NCBI GenBank assembly: GCA_015075545.1
Contig: JABTUC010000011.1
Coordinates: forward strand, 1-35,967
Source: Ideonella sp.
GTDB lineage: Bacteria > Pseudomonadota > Gammaproteobacteria > Burkholderiales > Burkholderiaceae_C
Direction: 5' to 3'
DNA length: 35,967 bases
A program made the translations under genes and the position numbers. Shown piece after piece: positions 32,908 through 35,967 of this stretch; position 1 is the stretch's first letter; each line of letters opens with the position of its first letter. The notes beneath the pieces are model-generated. The model had not been told where the DNA came from and made no database searches. It was given only the letters and a program-made list of their open reading frames with translations.

Positions 32908-33873
32908 ATGGCGGTCTTCACCGAGTTGGCACGCCATGAGGTCGAGGCCTTCGTCGCCCACCTGAACGCCGGCGAGCTGATCGAGCTGGCGCCGATCGGC
33001 GCAGGCATCGAGAACACCAACTACTTCGTCACCACCGGCAGCGGCCGCTGGGTGCTCACGGTGTTCGAGCGGCTGTCGCGCGAGCAGCTGCCGTTCTACT
33101 TGCGGCTCATGCAGCACCTGGCGCGGCGCGGCGCGCCGGTGCCCGAGCCCCGGGCCGATGCCGCCGGCGAGCTGGTGCACTCGCTGCGCGGCAAGCCGGC
33201 GGCGCTGTGCACGCGACTGCCCGGGCGGCACATCGACGCGCCCGGCGTCGCGCACTGCGCCGCGCTCGGCCGCACGTTGGCCGCGCTGCACGCCGCCGCC
33301 GCCGACTTCGCGCTCGTGCAACCCAACCTGCGCGGGCTCGCGTGGTGGCAGACGGTGGCGCCGCAGCTGCGGGCGTTCCTCGACGACGCCGCGCTGCAGT
33401 TGCTCGACGACGAGATGGTCTTCCAGCAGCAGCTCGCCGCGTCGGCCGCCTACGCCGGTTTGCCGCGCGCGGCGGTGCATGCCGACCTGTTTCGCGACAA
33501 CGTGCTGTTCGATGGTGACGCCGGCGAGCACCTGAGCGGGTGCATCGACTTCTACTTCGCGGGCGTCGACACGCTGCTGTTCGACCTCGCGGTGTGCGTC
33601 AACGACTGGTGCATCGCCGACGACGCCGGCCGCATCGACGAGGCACGCGCCTCGGCGCTGCTCGGCGCCTACGGCGAGCAGCGTGCGCTGACGGCCGCCG
33701 AGCACCGCCTGTTCCCGGCACTGCTGCGCGCGGCGGCGCTGCGCTTCTGGCTGTCGCGGCTGGCCGACCGCCACCTGCCGCGCGCGGCGGCGCTGTTGCA
33801 GCCGAAGGACCCACGCCACTTCGAACGCCTGCTGCGCGAACGTGCCGCGCAGCCATGGCATCCGAGATGTTGA
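32908..33873 (+). CDS. thrB: Homoserine kinase
   Basis: A 321-residue kinase of the aminoglycoside-phosphotransferase-like type of ThrB found in betaproteobacteria and pseudomonads; it phosphorylates homoserine in threonine synthesis. The N-lobe has PIGAGIENTNYFVTT, and the catalytic loop is VHADLFRDNVLFDG followed by the metal-binding IDFYFAGVDTLLFDLAV. The ATG at 32908 places the kinase fold as in homologues. It follows the DUF2782-like gene by 22 nt, a typical pairing. Confidence 0.95.
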   Translation: MAVFTELARHEVEAFVAHLNAGELIELAPIGAGIENTNYFVTTGSGRWVLTVFERLSREQLPFYLRLMQHLARRGAPVPEPRADAAGELVHSLRGKPAALCTRLPGRHIDAPGVAHCAALGRTLAALHAAAADFALVQPNLRGLAWWQTVAPQLRAFLDDAALQLLDDEMVFQQQLAASAAYAGLPRAAVHADLFRDNVLFDGDAGEHLSGCIDFYFAGVDTLLFDLAVCVNDWCIADDAGRIDEARASALLGAYGEQRALTAAEHRLFPALLRAAALRFWLSRLADRHLPRAAALLQPKDPRHFERLLRERAAQPWHPRC

Positions 33874-33893
33874 CTGCGCCACCTGCCGGCGCG

Positions 33894-33925
33894 TTGCGGC
33901 TTAACCTCCAGGGATGAAGCCGCAA
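33894..33925 (+). terminator. Hairpin downstream of thrB
   Basis: Arms TTGCGGCTT (33894-33902) and AAGCCGCAA (33917-33925) are perfectly complementary around a 14-nt loop, about 20 nt after the thrB stop. There is no T-run, so it may be a weak terminator or a structure protecting the mRNA end. Confidence 0.35.
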
Positions 33926-33992
33926 CCGAGTCTGCTCTGCTCGCCGCAGCCCGCGTCGTCCGCACATCGCTGGACGAGCGGGCGCCGCTGAC

Positions 33993-34814
33993 ATGGGACT
34001 GAAGCTGCAGCGCGTGGCCGTCAACCAGGGCTGGACCTGGGTGCGTGACGGCGTGCGCCTGTACCTGCGCCGGCCGCTGGCGTTCAGCTCGATGCTGGTG
34101 CTGTTCCTGCTGGCCAGCGGCATCTGGTCGGTGCTGCCGGTGGTCGGGCTGGCCGCGCTGGCGAGCCTGCCGCTGCTGTCGCTGGGTTTCATGGTGGCCT
34201 CGCGCGCGGTGCTGCGCGGCGCCATGGCGCACCCGGGGCAGTTCATCGAGCCGCTGCGCGGCGACGCCACGCGGCGGCGCAACCTGCTGCTGTTGTGTGC
34301 GCTGTACGGCGTCGGTGCGCTCGTGGTGGTGTGGTCGGTCGGCATGCTTTATGGCGATGCGATGGACGCGCTGCGCGAGGCGATAGCCAAGCACGGCGCG
34401 TCGAGCGACGAGACCGCACTGGCGGCCGCGGATCCTCGGCTGATGGAGGGCACACTGAGCTTCGTGCTGCTGGCCGGCGCGTTGTCGATCCCGTTCTGGC
34501 ACGCGCCGGCGCTGGTCTGGTGGGGCGGCCAGGGCGTGTGGCAGTCGTTGTTCTCGAGCACGCTGGGGATCTGGCGCGCCAAGGGCGCCTATGCGGTCTA
34601 CTCGCTGACCTGGCTGGGAGCGTCGATGGGCTTCAGCCTGCTGCTGGGCGTGCTCGCCGGTTCGTTCAGCGCGCCGGCGCTCGTGACCTGGCTGGTGCCG
34701 GCGCTGGTGATCGCGCTGTCGAGCGCGTTCTACACCTCGCTGTGGTTCAGCTTCGTCGACAACTTCGGCAGCCCCGACGACGACGCCCCGGCTGCTGCTG
34801 CCGGCAGCGTCTGA
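33993..34814 (+). CDS. BPSS1780-family membrane protein
   Basis: A 273-residue membrane protein with about six hydrophobic segments. The N-terminal AVNQGWTWVRDGVRLYLRRP is characteristic of the uncharacterised BPSS1780 family, which sits near thrB or polA in many Burkholderiales. Helices include FSSMLVLFLLASGIWSVLPVVGL and LLLLCALYGVGALVVVWSVGML, and the FWHAPALVWWGGQGVWQSLFSS segment is family-like. It converges with uvrD, with 1 nt between the stops. Function unknown. Confidence 0.88.
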   Translation: MGLKLQRVAVNQGWTWVRDGVRLYLRRPLAFSSMLVLFLLASGIWSVLPVVGLAALASLPLLSLGFMVASRAVLRGAMAHPGQFIEPLRGDATRRRNLLLLCALYGVGALVVVWSVGMLYGDAMDALREAIAKHGASSDETALAAADPRLMEGTLSFVLLAGALSIPFWHAPALVWWGGQGVWQSLFSSTLGIWRAKGAYAVYSLTWLGASMGFSLLLGVLAGSFSAPALVTWLVPALVIALSSAFYTSLWFSFVDNFGSPDDDAPAAAAGSV

Positions 34815-34815
34815 C

Positions 34816-35967
34816 TCAGGCGATCGGCGTCAGCCTGGCCACCGCGAGCGCCAGCCACTTGGCGCCGTGGCGGCCGAAGTTCACCTGTGCGCGCGCGTCG
34901 GTGCCGTGGCCCTCGAGCGTGAGGATCACACCCTCGCCGAACTTGTTGTGGAACACGCTCTGCCCGATGCGCAGGCTCGGGCCCGACGGTGATGCCGCGA
35001 CGCTACGCCGCGCCTCGATCGACGCGGGCACGACCGCCTCGACGCGCCCGACCCCGACCACCGACCCCAGGCCGCTGCCGCGCGCCCAAGCCTCCTGGTA
35101 CTGGCGCGCATAGCCCGAGCCGAAACCCTGGTTGCGCGGCGTCAGCCACTTCAGCGCGGCGTCGGGCAGCTCGTCGAGGAAGCGGCTCTTCACGTGGTAG
35201 CGCGTCTGGCCGTGCAGCATGCGCGTTTGGCTATACGTCAGGTAAAGGCGCTTCCTCGCGCGCGTGATCGCCACGTACATCAGGCGTCGCTCCTCCTCCA
35301 GCCCGCCGATGTCGGACATCGAGTTCTCGTGCGGGAACAGGCCTTCCTCGAGGCCGGTGATGAACACGCAGTCGAACTCCAACCCCTTGGCCGAGTGCAC
35401 GGTCATCAGCTGCACCGCGTCCTCGCCCGCCTGCGCCTGGTTGTCGCCGGCCTCGAGCGCGGCGTGCGTCAGAAACGCCGCCAGCGGCGAGACGATCTCG
35501 CCGGTCTCGGCGTCGGGCGTCACCGCCACGGCCGCCACCGCGGCGGGCGCACCGGCGGCGATCGCGCCCGCAGTCTCGTCCACCGGCAGCGCCACCGCGT
35601 CCTTGCCGAAGCCCTCCTGCGTGACGAACGATTCGGCGGCGTTGACCAGCTCCTCCAGGTTCTCGATGCGGTCGGCGCCTTCCTTCTCGGTGCGGTAGAA
35701 GTCGACCAGCCCCGTGGCCTGCAAGACGTGCTCGATGATCTCGCGCAGCGTCGCGCCGCGGGTGGCCTCGCGCATCGCGTCGAGCAGCGCGTTGAAGGCG
35801 CGCACGTTGATGCCGCCCTTGCCGGCGAGCGCGCCGGCGCTCTGGTAGAGGCTGCGGCCGCTGACCCGCGCCTCGTCCTGCAACTGCTCGATCGTGCGCG
35901 CGCCGATGCCGCGCGTGGGGAAGTTCACCACCCGCAGGTACGAGGTGTCGTCGTTCGGGTTCTCGAT
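34816..35967 (-). CDS. uvrD: UvrD/PcrA-type DNA helicase, 3' part
   Basis: The final 383 codons of a superfamily I helicase, open to the right edge. The segment ENPNDDTSYLRVVNFPTRGIG matches the 2A/2B region of UvrD, and VQLMTVHSAKGLEFDCVFITGLEEGLFPH (motif V) and EEERRLMYVAITRARKRLYLTYS (motif VI with the arginine finger) are intact. The C-terminal HNKFGEGVILTLEGHG...QVNFG...KWLALAVARL is the Tudor-like tail of UvrD. It unwinds DNA in mismatch and excision repair. The ATPase Walker motifs are outside the window. Confidence 0.94.
   Translation of the reverse strand: MENPNDDTSYLRVVNFPTRGIGARTIEQLQDEARVSGRSLYQSAGALAGKGGINVRAFNALLDAMREATRGATLREIIEHVLQATGLVDFYRTEKEGADRIENLEELVNAAESFVTQEGFGKDAVALPVDETAGAIAAGAPAAVAAVAVTPDAETGEIVSPLAAFLTHAALEAGDNQAQAGEDAVQLMTVHSAKGLEFDCVFITGLEEGLFPHENSMSDIGGLEEERRLMYVAITRARKRLYLTYSQTRMLHGQTRYHVKSRFLDELPDAALKWLTPRNQGFGSGYARQYQEAWARGSGLGSVVGVGRVEAVVPASIEARRSVAASPSGPSLRIGQSVFHNKFGEGVILTLEGHGTDARAQVNFGRHGAKWLALAVARLTPIA

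Noticed and set aside
1-35967. CRISPR arrays, tRNA or rRNA genes, prophage genes
   Set aside because: No regularly spaced repeats, cloverleaf-forming stretches or phage structural genes were recognised on either strand by eye.

Overview
The window is chromosomal DNA from a high-GC betaproteobacterium. Third codon positions are almost all G or C, GTG and TTG starts are common, and the gene set and order point to Burkholderiales, probably the Rubrivivax/Leptothrix/Methylibium side. The evidence for this is the xseB-ispA-dxs-folE2 run, a Rieske oxygenase followed by an SseA-type sulfurtransferase, and polA / DUF2782-like / thrB / BPSS1780-family / uvrD. No rRNA, tRNA or CRISPR array was recognised.

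Left part (1-12.2 kb): small-acid uptake and catabolism. A partial leftward gene and a perfect 10-bp palindrome lie at the left edge. Next come a LysR regulator and an Asp/Glu-racemase-like gene, both leftward, divergent from a complete TRAP transporter (dctP-dctQ-dctM). A VapBC-like toxin-antitoxin pair follows. A UbiD-family decarboxylase then faces a leftward block made of an opine-dehydrogenase-like protein, a 3-hydroxyacyl-CoA-dehydrogenase-like protein (the two overlap by 11 nt), and a second complete TRAP transporter whose leader carries a 10-bp palindrome.

Middle (12.3-21.7 kb): an IS110-family insertion sequence with a roughly 200-nt non-coding 5' region, which is where a bridge RNA would be expected and which contains a 14-nt perfect inverted repeat. 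It is followed by a TonB-dependent receptor, an EgtB/SenA-like non-haem iron enzyme that lacks one expected histidine, a folE2 whose conserved C-terminal tail sits in another frame, and the isoprenoid genes dxs, ispA and xseB.

Right part (21.7-36 kb): a short two-hairpin intergenic element, a Rieske oxygenase overlapping an SseA-like sulfurtransferase, a universal stress protein, a ZIP metal transporter coupled to a Tat-exported dienelactone-hydrolase-like protein, and a small secreted protein. Then comes a decayed stretch: a GNAT acetyltransferase overlaps the end of a 5'-truncated sterol-desaturase gene, which abuts a 5'-truncated, frameshifted TetR-type regulator. Beyond it a DUF4143 ATPase sits between two diverged copies of the polA 3' end, with a palindrome overlapping its promoter. 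The window closes with intact polA, a DUF2782-like secreted protein, thrB, a membrane protein and the 3' part of uvrD running off the right edge.

The strongest leads for something undescribed are the ATPase cassette lodged at the duplicated polA terminus, the IS110 5' region, the altered EgtB/SenA-like enzyme beside a TonB receptor, and the opine-DH/hydroxyacyl-DH/TRAP/UbiD cluster. All calls come from reading the sequence; no database search was possible.
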